A stretch of DNA of 64,000 nucleotides, from the NCBI GenBank assembly GCA_963827705.1, contig CAWHBN010000013.1, forward strand, positions 248,001 to 312,000, written 5' to 3'. The position numbers and the translations under genes are program-made. This document shows positions 30,845-42,812 of this stretch, in pieces (positions within the stretch are counted from its first letter, which is position 1; every line of letters begins with the position of its first letter). The stretch comes from JACDAN01 sp963827705 (GTDB taxonomy: Bacteria; Actinomycetota; Thermoleophilia; Gaiellales; Gaiellaceae). Under the pieces are notes generated by a model. That model was not told the DNA's origin. It saw nothing but the letters and a program-made list of their open reading frames with translations, and did not search any database.

Positions 30845-32761
30845 ATGGCAAAAACCATCGGTATCGATCTCGGAACGACGAACTCCTGCATGGCGGTGCT
30901 GGAGGGCGGTGAGCCGACCGTCGTCCCGAACGCCGAGGGCGGGCGCACGACGCCCTCCGTCGTCGCGTTCACCGGCGACGGGGAGCGTCTCGTCGGCCCG
31001 CCGGCCAAGCGCCAGCAGGTCACGAACCCGCAGAACACGATCTTCTCGATCAAGCGCTTCATGGGGCGCAAGCACGACGAGGTCTCGGAGGAGATGACGA
31101 TCGTCCCGTACGAGGTCGTCAAGGGCCCGAACGGCGACGTTCGCGTCGCGGCCGGCGACAAGGAGTACGCGCCGCCGGAGATCTCCGCGATGATCCTCCA
31201 GAAGCTGAAGGCCGACGCCGAGGCGTATCTCGGCGAGGCGGTGACCGACGCTGTCATCACCGTCCCGGCCTACTTCAACAACGCGCAGCGCGAGGCCACC
31301 AAGGACGCCGGCAAGATCGCCGGCCTCAACGTCGTCCGCATCATCAACGAGCCGACCGCGGCCGCCCTGGCCTACGGCCTCGAGAAGGAGGAGGAGCAGA
31401 CCGTCCTCGTCTTCGACCTCGGCGGCGGAACGTTCGACGTCTCGGTCCTCGAGCTCGCGGAGGGCTTCTTCCAGGTCAAGTCCACCGCCGGCGACAACCA
31501 CCTCGGCGGGGACAACTTCGACAAGGCGGTCGTCGACTGGATGGCCGCCGAGTTCAAGAAGGACCAGGGCATCGACCTCGCACAGGACAAGATGGCGCTC
31601 CAGCGCCTCTACGAGGCCGCCGAGAAGGCCAAGATCGAGCTCTCGTCCACGATGACGACGCAGATCAACCTGCCGTTCGTCACCGCGACGCAGGAAGGCC
31701 CGAAGCACCTCGACCTCCAGCTGACCCGCGCGAAGCTGAACGAGCTGACCGCGGACCTGCTCGAGCGGACGGTCGGCCCGACCAAGCAGGCCCTGTCCGA
31801 TGCGGGCCTGGAGGCGAAGGACATCCACCACGTCGTCCTCGTCGGCGGCATGACCCGCATGCCGGCAGTGGTCGAAAAGGTCAAGGAGCTCACCGGCAAG
31901 GATCCCCACAAGGGCGTGAACCCGGACGAGGTCGTCGCCGTCGGCGCGGCCATCCAGGGCGGCGTCCTCAAGGGCGAGGTCAAGGACATCCTCTTGCTCG
32001 ACGTCACTCCGCTGTCGCTCGGCATCGAGACGAAGGGCGGCGTGTTCACACGCCTGATCGAGCGCAACACGACGATCCCGACCAAGAAGGCGGAGACCTT
32101 CACGACCGCCGAGGACAACCAGCCCTCGGTCGAGGTGCACGTTCTCCAGGGTGAGTCCGAGATGGCGCTCTACAACAAGACGCTGGGCAAGTTCCAGCTC
32201 GTCGGCATCCCGCCGGCGATGAGGGGCATGCCGCAGATCGAGGTCGCGTTCGACATCGACGCGAACGGGATCATCCACGTGACGGCCAAGGACCTCGGCA
32301 CCGGGAACGAGCAGCAGATCCGGATCGAGGGCGGCTCGGGCCTCAAGGAGGACGAGGTCCAGCAGATGATCAAGGACGCGGAAGGGCACGCCGACGAGGC
32401 GCACAAGCTCCGCGAGCTCGCCGACGCGCGGAACATGGCCGAGTCGCTCGCCTACCAGACCGAGCGCACCCTCAAGGAGCACCGCGACAAGCTCGACGAG
32501 TCCGATGCCTCGACGATCGAGGGACGGATCATGGAGCTCAAGGGTGTCCTCGAGAGCCAGGATCCGAACGAGATCCGGCAGAAGACCGAGGAGCTCCAGG
32601 AGGCCTCGCAGAAGCTCGCCGAGGCGATCTACGCGCAGGCGACCGCCCAGCAGCAGCAGGCGGCGTCCGGGGGCAACGGGCCCGAGACGGGCTCCGACGA
32701 CGAGGTCGTGGAGGAGGCCGACTACGAGGTCATCGACGAGGAAGAGGCCAAGACGTCGTAA
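30845..32761 (+). CDS. dnaK: Chaperone DnaK (Hsp70)
   Basis: 638 residues. ATPase domain starts KTIGIDLGTTNSCMAV, with EPTAAALAYGL near residue 172 and FDLGGGTFDVSVLEL near 195; the linker KDILLLDVTPLSLGIETKG marks the substrate domain at about 385; the acidic tail ends EVIDEEEAKTS. A Shine-Dalgarno sequence GGAAGGA lies nine bases upstream. First gene of the heat-shock operon; the grpE start overlaps its stop by one base. The 560-residue antisense open frame here is only a codon-bias shadow. Confidence 0.98.
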   Translation: MAKTIGIDLGTTNSCMAVLEGGEPTVVPNAEGGRTTPSVVAFTGDGERLVGPPAKRQQVTNPQNTIFSIKRFMGRKHDEVSEEMTIVPYEVVKGPNGDVRVAAGDKEYAPPEISAMILQKLKADAEAYLGEAVTDAVITVPAYFNNAQREATKDAGKIAGLNVVRIINEPTAAALAYGLEKEEEQTVLVFDLGGGTFDVSVLELAEGFFQVKSTAGDNHLGGDNFDKAVVDWMAAEFKKDQGIDLAQDKMALQRLYEAAEKAKIELSSTMTTQINLPFVTATQEGPKHLDLQLTRAKLNELTADLLERTVGPTKQALSDAGLEAKDIHHVVLVGGMTRMPAVVEKVKELTGKDPHKGVNPDEVVAVGAAIQGGVLKGEVKDILLLDVTPLSLGIETKGGVFTRLIERNTTIPTKKAETFTTAEDNQPSVEVHVLQGESEMALYNKTLGKFQLVGIPPAMRGMPQIEVAFDIDANGIIHVTAKDLGTGNEQQIRIEGGSGLKEDEVQQMIKDAEGHADEAHKLRELADARNMAESLAYQTERTLKEHRDKLDESDASTIEGRIMELKGVLESQDPNEIRQKTEELQEASQKLAEAIYAQATAQQQQAASGGNGPETGSDDEVVEEADYEVIDEEEAKTS

Positions 32762-33336
32762 TGGGCGACGAGATCAGAACAGACAAGCCGGAGGCGCAGT
32801 CCGTCCGCGATAGCGGACAGGTGGAGGGGGTCCGGGGGAACCGGGAGGTTCCGCCGGCTCCAAGCACGGAGCCTGACGAGGTCGAGACGCTCCAGCGCGA
32901 GCGCGACGAGCTCGTCGACACCCTCCAGCGCGTCCAGGCCGACTTCGAGAACTACCGCAAGCGGGCCGCGCGTGACCAGGCAAGCCTGGTCGCGCGGGCC
33001 CACGAGCGGCTGGTGAAGGAGCTGCTGCCGGTGCTCGACGACCTCGAGCGGGCGCTCGAGGCGGCGGAGGCGCACGAGGAGGCGAAGCTCGAGGAGGGCG
33101 TTGCGCTCGTCGCGCGCTCGCTGGCGGACACCCTCCGCAAGGAAGGCCTCGAGGAGGTCCAGACGGAAGGGAAGTTCGACCCGCACGTCCACGAGGCGCT
33201 GCTCTCGCAGCCGTCCGAGGCCGAGGAGGGCGCCGTGGTCGAGGTGATCCAGAAGGGCTACCGGCTCGGCGACCGCGTGCTCCGGCCGGCGAGGGTTGTG
33301 ATTGCTGCGCCGAAGGCGCCACTCGAGGACGCGTAG
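32761..33336 (+). CDS. grpE: Nucleotide exchange factor GrpE
   Basis: 191 residues. A disordered charged N-terminus leads to a long coiled coil (RERDELVDTLQRVQADFENY), then the family signature in FDPHVHEALLSQPSEAEEG and VVEVIQKGYRLGDRVLRPARV. It releases ADP from DnaK. It starts with ATG overlapping the dnaK stop (TAATG) and is followed one base later by dnaJ. Confidence 0.97.
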   Translation: MGDEIRTDKPEAQSVRDSGQVEGVRGNREVPPAPSTEPDEVETLQRERDELVDTLQRVQADFENYRKRAARDQASLVARAHERLVKELLPVLDDLERALEAAEAHEEAKLEEGVALVARSLADTLRKEGLEEVQTEGKFDPHVHEALLSQPSEAEEGAVVEVIQKGYRLGDRVLRPARVVIAAPKAPLEDA

Positions 33337-33337
33337 C

Positions 33338-34399
33338 GTGGCGACAGCGGCTAAGGACCTCTACTCGGTCCTCGGCGTCCCGAAGGGCGCGCCGGCCGAC
33401 GAGATCAAGAAGGCCTACCGGAAGCTCGCCCGCGAGTCTCATCCCGACCGGAACCCGGGTGACGCCGCGGCCGAGGAGCGTTTCAAGGAAGTCCAGACGG
33501 CGTACGACGTCCTCTCGGATCCGGAGAAGCGGAAGGCCTACGACCAGTTCGGTTCGTCCGACGGCCGTCGCGGGTTCGACCCGCGTGGCGCAGGCGGCTT
33601 CGACTTCGACGTCGGCGACCTCGGGAACCTCGGTGATCTCTTCGGCGGCATCTTCGGCCGCGGTGCCGGCAGGCAGCAGTCCCGCGCTCAGCGCGGTGCC
33701 GACCTCGAGGCGCACGTGAACCTCTCCTTCGAGGACTCGCTGAAGGGGATCGAGACGAAGATCCCCGTCGAGACCGAGACCGCCTGCCGCGACTGTGGTG
33801 GCTCCGGCGCGAAGCCGGGGACCTCGCCGAAGGTCTGCCCCGAGTGCCGCGGCCGTGGGGTCACGTCGGAGAGCCAGGGGCTCTTCGCGCTCTCCCAGCC
33901 CTGCCGGCGCTGCCGCGGGAACGGAACCGTGATCGAGGATCCCTGTCCGGCCTGTCGAGGCTCGGGCCGCGAGCGGCGGACCAAGCGCTACTCGGTGAAG
34001 ATCCCGGCCGGCGTCAAGGACGGCACGCGGATCCGCCTCAAGGGCAAGGGCGAGGCGGGCGTCGCCGGCGGCCCGCCGGGCGACCTGCACGTCGTCACGC
34101 GCGTGGCCGAGTCGCCGGTCTACCAGCGGCGCGGCGCGGATCTCGTCGTCGAGGTGCCGGTGTCGCTCGCCGACGCCGCGCTCGGCACGGAGGTCGAGGT
34201 CCCGACGCCGGAAGGCGCCGTCGCGCTGAAGGTCCCGGCCGGCTCGGAGCACGGAAAGCTGCTGCGAATCAAGGGCCGAGGCGCGCCGAAGCTGAAGGGC
34301 GGCAAGGGCGACGTGCTCGCTCGGCTGAAGCTCGAGGTTCCGAAGAAGCTGAACAAGAAGCAGCGCGAGCTGTACGAACAGCTGAGGAAGGTCTCATGA
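33338..34399 (+). CDS. dnaJ: Co-chaperone DnaJ
   Basis: 353 residues. J domain with HPD in ARESHPDRNPGDAAAEE near residue 33, a Gly/Phe-rich stretch, then four zinc-finger repeats (CRDCGGSG, CPECRGRG, CRRCRGNG, CPACRGSG) at about 145-215 and the C-terminal substrate domains. It stimulates DnaK ATP hydrolysis. I use the GTG at 33338 (VATAAKDLYSVLGV), two bases after the grpE stop. Confidence 0.97.
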   Translation: MATAAKDLYSVLGVPKGAPADEIKKAYRKLARESHPDRNPGDAAAEERFKEVQTAYDVLSDPEKRKAYDQFGSSDGRRGFDPRGAGGFDFDVGDLGNLGDLFGGIFGRGAGRQQSRAQRGADLEAHVNLSFEDSLKGIETKIPVETETACRDCGGSGAKPGTSPKVCPECRGRGVTSESQGLFALSQPCRRCRGNGTVIEDPCPACRGSGRERRTKRYSVKIPAGVKDGTRIRLKGKGEAGVAGGPPGDLHVVTRVAESPVYQRRGADLVVEVPVSLADAALGTEVEVPTPEGAVALKVPAGSEHGKLLRIKGRGAPKLKGGKGDVLARLKLEVPKKLNKKQRELYEQLRKVS

Positions 34400-34617
34400 G
34401 ACGGAACGTCTGGACGTTCCACGATGCGCCAAAGCCGCGCTCGAAGCTTCGTTGGGTCGGTCTGATTGCCTTGCCGGTAACGGCATTCGTGGCAGCGCTC
34501 TTCGTCATCGGCGCGGACACGCAGTACGACTGGCCCTGGTGGGTCTGGTTCCTTGCGGCGGTCATGTTTCTGGCGGCGATCCTCGAAGGATTTCTGCGAC
34601 ACGTGAGTCGAGGCTGA
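34396..34617 (+). CDS. Small two-helix membrane protein in the heat-shock operon
   Basis: 73 residues with two membrane segments (WVGLIALPVTAFVAALFVIG and WWVWFLAAVMFLAAILEGFL) separated by a short acidic loop (ADTQYDWP). Its ATG overlaps the dnaJ stop (ATGA) and its own stop overlaps the hspR start (TGATG), so it is tightly embedded in the operon. I recognise no family. The location suggests co-expression with the DnaK machine. Confidence 0.8.
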   Translation: MRRNVWTFHDAPKPRSKLRWVGLIALPVTAFVAALFVIGADTQYDWPWWVWFLAAVMFLAAILEGFLRHVSRG

Positions 34618-34975
34618 TGGAAGGCCGGTACATGATCAGCGTCGCCGCCGAGCTCGTCGGCATGCACCCTCAGACGCTCCGGATCTACGAGCAGAAAGGG
34701 TTGGTCCGACCGACGCGCACCGCCGGCAACACGCGCCTCTATTCGGACTCGGACCTCGAGCGGCTGCGACTGATCCAGCAGCTCACAACCGAGCTCGGGC
34801 TCAACCTCGCCGGCGTCGAGATGGTGCTCCGGCTCGAGGATCAGATGCAGCGGATGCAGCGGCGCATGGAGCGGATGGAGCGCGAGCTGCGGGAGCAGAT
34901 GCGCGACGTCGAACGCCAGTACAAGCGGGAGCTCGTCATCTGGGAAGACCCGACGCTCCCGGCCCGGAGGAACTA

Positions 34976-34976
<1 letters not shown>
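34617..34976 (+). CDS. hspR: Heat-shock repressor HspR (MerR family)
   Basis: 119 residues. MerR-type helix-turn-helix with the HspR pattern MISVAAELVGMHPQTLRIYE, then GLVRPTRTAGNTRLYSD, and a coiled-coil C-terminus rich in Met, Arg and Glu. HspR represses the dnaK and clpB operons in actinobacteria, with DnaK as co-repressor. It is the fifth gene of its own target operon; the ATG overlaps the previous stop, and its stop overlaps the clpB ATG by one base. Confidence 0.95.
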
Positions 34977-37442
<2,466 letters not shown>

Positions 37443-37446
<4 letters not shown>

Positions 37447-38645
37447 GAGCTCGTGAAGCGGGCCGCCTCCTCGGAGCCGCCCGTCGCATCCCCCTCGCTG
37501 TAGGAGTGCGCGCCGGCGCCGGCGAGCTTGCCGGCCTCCATGATCAGGTACTCCTCGCGGATCGGGCGGCCCTCGAACCAGCACTCGAGGATCTCGCGCG
37601 TGCCCGCCGCATAACGGGCCTGCGCCGAGAGGCTCGACCCCGATATGTGCGGCGTCATTCCATGGTGCGGCATCGTCCGCCAGGGGTGGTCCTTCGGGGC
37701 CGGCTGCGGGAACCACACGTCACCTGCGTAGCCCGCGAGCTGTCCGCTCTCGCACGCCCGCGCGACGGCGTCCCGGTCGCAGATCTTCCCCCGCGCGGTG
37801 TTCACGAGATACGCGCCGCGCTTCATCTTCGAGATCAGCTCGTCGTCGAACATGTGCTCGGTCTCCGGGTGCAGCGGCGCGTTGATCGTGACGACGTCGC
37901 AGACCGAGACGAGCGACTCGACGTCCTCGTGGAACGTGACGCCGAGCTCCTCCTCGACCTCCGTGGGGAGACGATGGCGGTCGGTGTAGTGCAGGCCGAC
38001 CTCGAACGGTTTCAGCCGTCGGAGCACCGCCGAGCCGATCCGGCCGGCGGCGACCGTCCCGACCTGCATGCCTTCGAGGTCGTACGACCGTGAGACGCAG
38101 TCCGCGATGTTCCAGCCGCCGTCCAGCACCCACTGGTGGGACGGGATGTAGTTCCGGACCAGGGAGAGGATGAGCATCACGACGTGCTCGGAGACGCTGA
38201 TGCTGTTCGAGTACGTGACCTCCGCGACCGTGATCCCGTGCTCGGCCGCCGCCTGGAGGTCGACGTGGTCGGACCCGATCCCGGCGGTCACCGCAAGCTT
38301 CAGATTCGGCGCCTTCGCGATCCGCTCAGCTGTCAGATAGGCGGGCCAGAAGGGCTGCGAGATCACGACCTCGGCCTCCGGGAGCTCGCGCTCGAAGACG
38401 GACTCCGGCCCGTCCTTGTCCGAGGTCACGACGAACCGGTGACCGCCGTCCTCGAGGAAGCGCCTCAGCCCGAGCTCGCCCGAGACGCTGCCGACGAGCT
38501 GCCCGCCGTCGAAGTCGAGCCGCGCGGGAGTCGGCGTGGTCTGGCCGTCGTGGTAGCGCTCGATCCTGGGGATGTCGTCGCGCGCGTACGACGTCGGGTA
38601 CCCATCGACAGGGTCGTCATAGAGCACGCACAGGACGGTCGCCAT
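37443..38645 (-). CDS. fdh: NAD-dependent formate dehydrogenase
   Basis: 400 residues, a D-2-hydroxyacid dehydrogenase fold protein of the formate dehydrogenase subgroup: FWPAYLTAERIAKAPNLKL, AGIGSDHVDLQAAAEHG, the NAD site GTVAAGRIGSAVLRRL, and the catalytic histidine in HHGMTPHISG, all typical of metal-free formate dehydrogenases. It oxidises formate to CO2, yielding NADH. The ATG lies within the gap after the cupin stop, suggesting an operon of two genes. Substrate assignment is by motif, not by test. Confidence 0.9.
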
Positions 38646-38647
38646 CG

Positions 38648-39037
38648 CTAGACCGCGGACTCGAGGATCTCGGCGTTCTCGCTCTCCGGCGGCCACCCGT
38701 GGATGTAGAGCAGCAGCTCCTCGTCCCCCTCGTTCCGGATCTGGAGCGGCGTCTCGGCCTCGACGTGGATCACGCCGCCCTGGCCGACTGCGAGGCGCTC
38801 GGGCGGCTCCCCGAGATACATCGTCAGCGACCCGCGGATCACGACGAAGGTCTCATCCTGCGTCGGGTGCCGGTGGCGGCGACCCTTTGCGCCCGGCTCG
38901 TAGCGCCAGAGGTTCGCACGGGCGTGCCGGAGGCCGGCCCGCTCGGAGAGCTGGCCCGTCTGTCGCCCTGGCTCGCCGGGCTCGGTGGGCCGGGTCTCCC
39001 AATCGAGCTCGTCGGGGCTGACCGCGCGGTATGACAC
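38648..39037 (-). CDS. Cupin domain protein
   Basis: 129 residues with a single cupin barrel: GAKGRRHRHPTQDETFVVIRG carries the G-x5-H-x-H-x4-E-like motif and GGVIHVEAETPLQIRNEG the second. It probably binds a metal; function unknown. The GTG at 39037 follows TATATT by 6 bases, so it is probably leaderless and heads the cupin-formate dehydrogenase operon. Confidence 0.85.
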   Translation of the reverse strand: MSYRAVSPDELDWETRPTEPGEPGRQTGQLSERAGLRHARANLWRYEPGAKGRRHRHPTQDETFVVIRGSLTMYLGEPPERLAVGQGGVIHVEAETPLQIRNEGDEELLLYIHGWPPESENAEILESAV

Positions 39038-39079
39038 CGCGCAAATATACGGCGCTGGCCGAGGCGTTAGCGTTGAGCC
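39038..39079. promoter_or_regulatory. Divergent leaderless promoters, cupin and membrane protein
   Basis: Minus strand: TATATT (39049-39044), 6 bases, GTG at 39037. Plus strand: TAGCGT (39068-39073), 6 bases, GTG at 39080. The two boxes are 18 bases apart within a 42-base gap. Confidence 0.55.
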
Positions 39080-39739
39080 GTGCCCGAGCTCCCGCCTCCA
39101 GCGCCGCCCGAGACGCGCACGGCCGGTCAGCTCGTGGCCGAGACGATGCGGCTCTACGGCAGACGTTTCTGGGCTGCGGTCGCTCTCGGCGTCCCGCCGA
39201 CGCTGCTCGGAATCCTGCTCGCCCTGCTGACCGAGCGCGACGTGCAGCGGACCGCACGGCTCTTCGCGTTCGTCGTCCTCTTCGCGCTGATCGGCAGCCT
39301 CTGTCTGATCGTCGCAAACAGGATCGCGAGCGACCGCCCGCAGAGTGGCTCGAGCTGGGTCGCGCTCGCGGCGGGAATCGTCGTCTTCCTCCCCCTGCCG
39401 GTGCTCGTGGCGATCTTCTATCTGCCCGGCCTGATCTGGTTTGCGTTTCTCGGCTTTGCCGTCCCCGCCGCGATGTTCGAGTCGAGAGGCCTCGGCAGCG
39501 CGTTTCGCAGAGCAATCGAGCTCGCCCGCGCGGACTACGCGCACGCACTGGGGTCGCTGGCCGCCGTCACGATCGTGGCGCTGATCAGCGCCGGCGTCAT
39601 GAGCTACCTCCTCGTCCAGTTCGGGGACCAGGCGCGGGGCGCGGCCGCCTTCATCGCAGTGCTCTTGCTCTCGCCCCTCCTCTTCCTGGCTGCCGCCCTC
39701 CTCTACGAGGACCAGGTGGCGCGGCTCGAGGAGCACTAG
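39080..39739 (+). CDS. Membrane protein of unknown function
   Basis: 219 residues. A short Pro-rich N-terminus precedes an amphipathic segment (LVAETMRLYGRRFWAAVALG) and about six membrane segments (LLGILLALLTERD, LFAFVVLFALIGSLCLIVA, VALAAGIVVFLPLPVLVAIF and others). The layout (LYGRRFWAAVALG, then PAAMFESRGLGSAFRRAIEL) resembles the glycerophosphodiester phosphodiesterase membrane-domain type proteins of actinobacteria. No function is inferred. Leaderless GTG start. Confidence 0.78.
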   Translation: MPELPPPAPPETRTAGQLVAETMRLYGRRFWAAVALGVPPTLLGILLALLTERDVQRTARLFAFVVLFALIGSLCLIVANRIASDRPQSGSSWVALAAGIVVFLPLPVLVAIFYLPGLIWFAFLGFAVPAAMFESRGLGSAFRRAIELARADYAHALGSLAAVTIVALISAGVMSYLLVQFGDQARGAAAFIAVLLLSPLLFLAAALLYEDQVARLEEH

Positions 39740-39770
39740 AGTCGCAGCGTCCTCGTCGAAAGGAGCTCCT

Positions 39771-40061
39771 ATGCCGACCTACATCCTGCTGACCTCGTTG
39801 ACCGCCCAGGGCGTCCAGACGCTGAAGGCGAACCCGGACCGGCTGAGGGAGGTCAATCGTGACGTGGAGGAGCTCGGCGCGAAGGTGCTCCACCAGTGGG
39901 CGACGCTGGGGCCGTTCGATTTCGTGAACGTCGTCGAAGCTCCCGACCCTGCGACGATCGCACGCGTCTCCGTGGCGCTTGGCGCGAGGGGCAGCGCGAA
40001 GCTGCAGACAATGACGGCGCTCTCGATCGACGAGTTCCTGGGCGGGATCACGAGTTCCTAG
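39771..40061 (+). CDS. GYD domain protein
   Basis: 96 residues covering one GYD domain (PTYILLTSLTAQGVQTLKAN, then GPFDFVNVVEAPDPATIARV). The domain is a ferredoxin-like fold of unknown function. It has a clear Shine-Dalgarno sequence AAAGGAG, six bases before the ATG, unlike most neighbours. Confidence 0.88.
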   Translation: MPTYILLTSLTAQGVQTLKANPDRLREVNRDVEELGAKVLHQWATLGPFDFVNVVEAPDPATIARVSVALGARGSAKLQTMTALSIDEFLGGITSS

Positions 40062-40078
40062 CCCGTAGGCTCCGCCGG

Positions 40079-40279
40079 GTGTACCGGCTGAGCTTCGGCG
40101 AGTTCGTGATCGTCACCGCGCTGGCGGCTGCTGCGTCGCTGGCCGTGTTCGCCCACGCCGACCGCCACGGGAACAGGCACGCGACAGCCTGGGGAATCGC
40201 GACATTTCTGGCGGCGGGAATCGTCGTCCCGCTCTACTTCATCCGGTACTGGCTGCGGTCTCGTCGTCAACGCAGCTGA
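40079..40279 (+). CDS. Small two-helix membrane protein
   Basis: 66 residues with two membrane segments (FVIVTALAAAASLAVFAHA and ATAWGIATFLAAGIVVPLYFI) and a basic tail (RSRRQRS). The GTG start lies 7 bases after TAGGCT. Its 3' end overlaps the convergent P1 peptidase gene by 41 bases. I recognise no family. Confidence 0.65.
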   Translation: MYRLSFGEFVIVTALAAAASLAVFAHADRHGNRHATAWGIATFLAAGIVVPLYFIRYWLRSRRQRS

Positions 40280-41153
40280 GCACGGCGTCCCAGGCAAGCT
40301 CCGAGGCGACGACGCCAACGCTCATGCTCGTGAGCGCGGCGTTCTCCACCTCGTTCGTCGAGACCGTGTAGAGGACGTCACCGTCGACGAGCGCATGGAA
40401 GGGCTGGATCGCGCGCGCCATCGAGGCATGGACCTGGACACCGAGCTGTCGGAGCTCTCGCCGCGTCAGCCGCTGGTTCGTGACGACGAGCGTGAGCGTC
40501 GTGTTCCCGGGCGCCGCCTGTGGCAGCTGCGCCTCGAGCGCGTCGACCAAAGGAGTGCGGAGGTCGCGGTCTGCGTCGTAGTGGCCGCGGACGACGGAGC
40601 CGTCGCGGTCGACGATCGCGCCGAACGCGTTCACGACCGTGAACACCCCGACCTTCGTCGGGCCGACCTCGCGGAACGCGCCGCCCTGGCCCGAGAACTC
40701 GCCCTGCTCGAGAGCGAAGGTCTTCCCGACCGTGACGGAGCGCCCGGCCCCGCGCCGCCCGAGCGGGAAGACGCCCTCCTGGGCGGCCCGGAGCGCCTGC
40801 CGACCCAGCTCGGCGTCGGGATAGATCGCGTTGTCGCGCCGGCCGAAGTCGTAGACGATCGCGCCGAGGACGAGCTCGACGTCCTCCCACCCGACCGTGT
40901 TGCCGCGCATGACCATCAGCTCGGCGGCGACACCGCACGCGGCCTCGAGCCCGTAGAGCGAGCCGCCCGCGAAGCAGACAGCGTGCGCCCACTCGTAGTT
41001 GCCGATCGTCCCGGGCGAGCCGCCGCGGATGTCCACCGAGCAGGCCGCGCCGCCGGGCGGCAAATGGAAGACCGTGCAACCGGTCGGGCCGTCCTCGTAC
41101 TCGGCGATGCCGACCCGGAGGCCCGGGAAGTCGAAGCGCAGCTCCCGGCTCAC
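40239..41153 (-). CDS. P1 family peptidase (DmpA-like aminopeptidase)
   Basis: 304 residues. DmpA/ornithine-acetyltransferase fold motifs: GLRVGIAEYEDGPTGCTVF, RGGSPGTIGNY, AVCFAGGSLYGLEAACGVA, and NTTLTLVVTNQRLTRREL containing the region where the self-cleaving nucleophile is found. Members release N-terminal residues from peptides or amides. It starts with GTG in a GTGA overlap with the psuG stop and is thus the last gene of the psuK-psuG operon. Confidence 0.88.
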   Translation of the reverse strand: MSRELRFDFPGLRVGIAEYEDGPTGCTVFHLPPGGAACSVDIRGGSPGTIGNYEWAHAVCFAGGSLYGLEAACGVAAELMVMRGNTVGWEDVELVLGAIVYDFGRRDNAIYPDAELGRQALRAAQEGVFPLGRRGAGRSVTVGKTFALEQGEFSGQGGAFREVGPTKVGVFTVVNAFGAIVDRDGSVVRGHYDADRDLRTPLVDALEAQLPQAAPGNTTLTLVVTNQRLTRRELRQLGVQVHASMARAIQPFHALVDGDVLYTVSTNEVENAALTSMSVGVVASELAWDAVLSCVDDETAASTG

Positions 41154-42004
41154 GCCGCTCTCACCGCGAGCTCCCCGGCGAGCCCCGCGTTGGCGGCGGC
41201 GAGCTCCTTGTTCACCTCGAGCGTCCGTCCGTCGCTCCGCTCGTGGAGCCGCGAGAGGACGAACGGCGTCACTGCCTGGCCGCCGATCCCCTCGCGCTCG
41301 GCTTCCTCCAGCGCCTCGTCGATCAGGTCGTCGACGTCGATGCTCGTGTCCGGCGGGCGCGCGACGAGCACGCCGCAGCCGCCGAGCTCCCAGTGGACGC
41401 GTGCGAGGGTCACCACCTCCTCGGCGGACTCGACTCGGTCGGTGACCGGCGGACCGCCCTTGGCGTCGTAGAAGCGCGGCATGGTGGTCGTCCGCCAGCC
41501 GAGCACGGGGACGCCGAGGGTCTCCAGCATCTCCGCCGTGGCCTCGACGTCGAGCAGCGACTTCACGCCGGAGCTCACGACGACCGCCTGAGAGCGGGAG
41601 AGCTCGAGGAGGTCGGCCGAGATGTCGAAGCGCGTGCCGCGGTGGACGCCGCCGATCCCGCCGGTTCCCATGAACCTGATCCCGGCAGCACGGCACACGG
41701 CGAGGGTTCCGCCCACGGTCGTCGCCCCCGTCTCGCCTCGCGCGACGCAGACGCCGAGCTCTCTGGGGCCGGCCTTCCGGGCCGACGAGTCGAACCGCTC
41801 CAGCTCGCTCTCGGTCAGTCCGACCCGGATCTCACCGTCCAGCACCCCGATCGTTGCAGGCACCGCGCCCGCAGCGCGGACGCGCCGCTCGCTCTCCAGC
41901 CCGACCGCCGCGCCCTCTCCCGGAGGAAAGCCGTGCGCCACGATCGTCGTCTCGAGCGCGACCACGGCATCGGCCTCGCGCACCTCGTCCGAGATCCGGA
42001 TCAC
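41150..42004 (-). CDS. psuG: Pseudouridine-5'-phosphate glycosidase
   Basis: 284 residues. Family motifs: VVALETTIVAHGFPPGEG, VPATIGVLDGEIRVGL, MGTGGIGGVHRG and DISADLLELSRSQAVVVSSG, plus GGCGVLVARPP near the C-terminus. It splits pseudouridine 5'-phosphate into uracil and ribose-5-phosphate. The GTG start overlaps the kinase stop by four bases (GTGA), fixing the order psuK-psuG. Confidence 0.94.
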   Translation of the reverse strand: MIRISDEVREADAVVALETTIVAHGFPPGEGAAVGLESERRVRAAGAVPATIGVLDGEIRVGLTESELERFDSSARKAGPRELGVCVARGETGATTVGGTLAVCRAAGIRFMGTGGIGGVHRGTRFDISADLLELSRSQAVVVSSGVKSLLDVEATAEMLETLGVPVLGWRTTTMPRFYDAKGGPPVTDRVESAEEVVTLARVHWELGGCGVLVARPPDTSIDVDDLIDEALEEAEREGIGGQAVTPFVLSRLHERSDGRTLEVNKELAAANAGLAGELAVRAA

Positions 42005-42809
42005 GGCATCGTCCCGAGGTTGGCGACGCACCGCGCCGCCGCCTCCATCGCGAGCTCGGCGCCGCCGACCAGATAGCCGGCGGCGAGCGCGTCGCCCGCG
42101 CCGGTCGTGTCGAGCACGTCGCCTTCGGCACGGGCGGCAGGTCGCGCCCGTCGATCGACGCGCCGCGCGGGCCGCGCTTCGTGATCCGGAGCTCGGTCGC
42201 GACCGGCAGCTCCTCGTGCTCCGCCTCGTTCCCGAACACCACATCGGGCCCAATGCGCCCGAACCGTTCGGCGAGATTGGCACGGCCGAACTCGCGGATC
42301 AGGTTGACAGACGAGAGATCGACGCTGATCCGCGCGCCGGCCCCGCGTGCAAGCTCGACCGCCCGCTCGGCGGCCGATCCGATCGGCTCCACCATCAGCG
42401 AGTAGCCGGAGAGGTGGAGCCAGTGCGCGCCCACGAACCACTCAGGCTCGAGCTCGTCCGGCGCGAGGTCCGGCGCGACGCCGCGGTCCGAGACCATCGT
42501 CCGGCTGCCGTCAAGCTCGACCAGGGACACCACGACGCCGTTCCGGCCCACCGGCGGCGGGCCGAGGACGTCGACGGCCCGCCGGAGCAGGTCGGACTCG
42601 ACAAGCTCGCCCGCGCCGTCGGCTCCGCGCTTGCCGATGAAGCGCGCCTCGGCGCCGAGCGCTGCAGCCCAGGCGGCGACGTTCGCCGCCTGGCCACCGG
42701 CGCCGGCCCGGGTCTCCCCGTGCGTGTCGTCGCCCTCGGCGAGCGGCCGGTGCAGCTTCACGACGACGTCCAGCAGCAGGTCGCCGAGGGTGCAGATCAC
42801 CCGTTCCAC
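42001..42809 (-). CDS. psuK: PfkB family pseudouridine kinase, one frameshift
   Basis: PfkB-type sugar kinase of about 269 residues. N-terminus VICTLGDLLLDVVVKL, then GGQAANVAAWAAALGAEARF; the catalytic DTTGAGDALAAGYL lies in a different frame from the rest. One base is missing at about 42121 (after PVPK-A); adding it makes the length divisible by three and joins it to VANLGTMP, whose stop overlaps psuG. The pairing with psuG indicates that pseudouridine is the substrate. The GTG start is 15 bases from the divergent small gene. Confidence 0.88.
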
Positions 42810-42812
42810 GCC

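Noticed and set aside
30800..32482. 560-codon open frame antisense to dnaK
   Set aside because: Mirror frame of the dnaK codons; the product is a low-complexity Leu/Asp/Arg chain.
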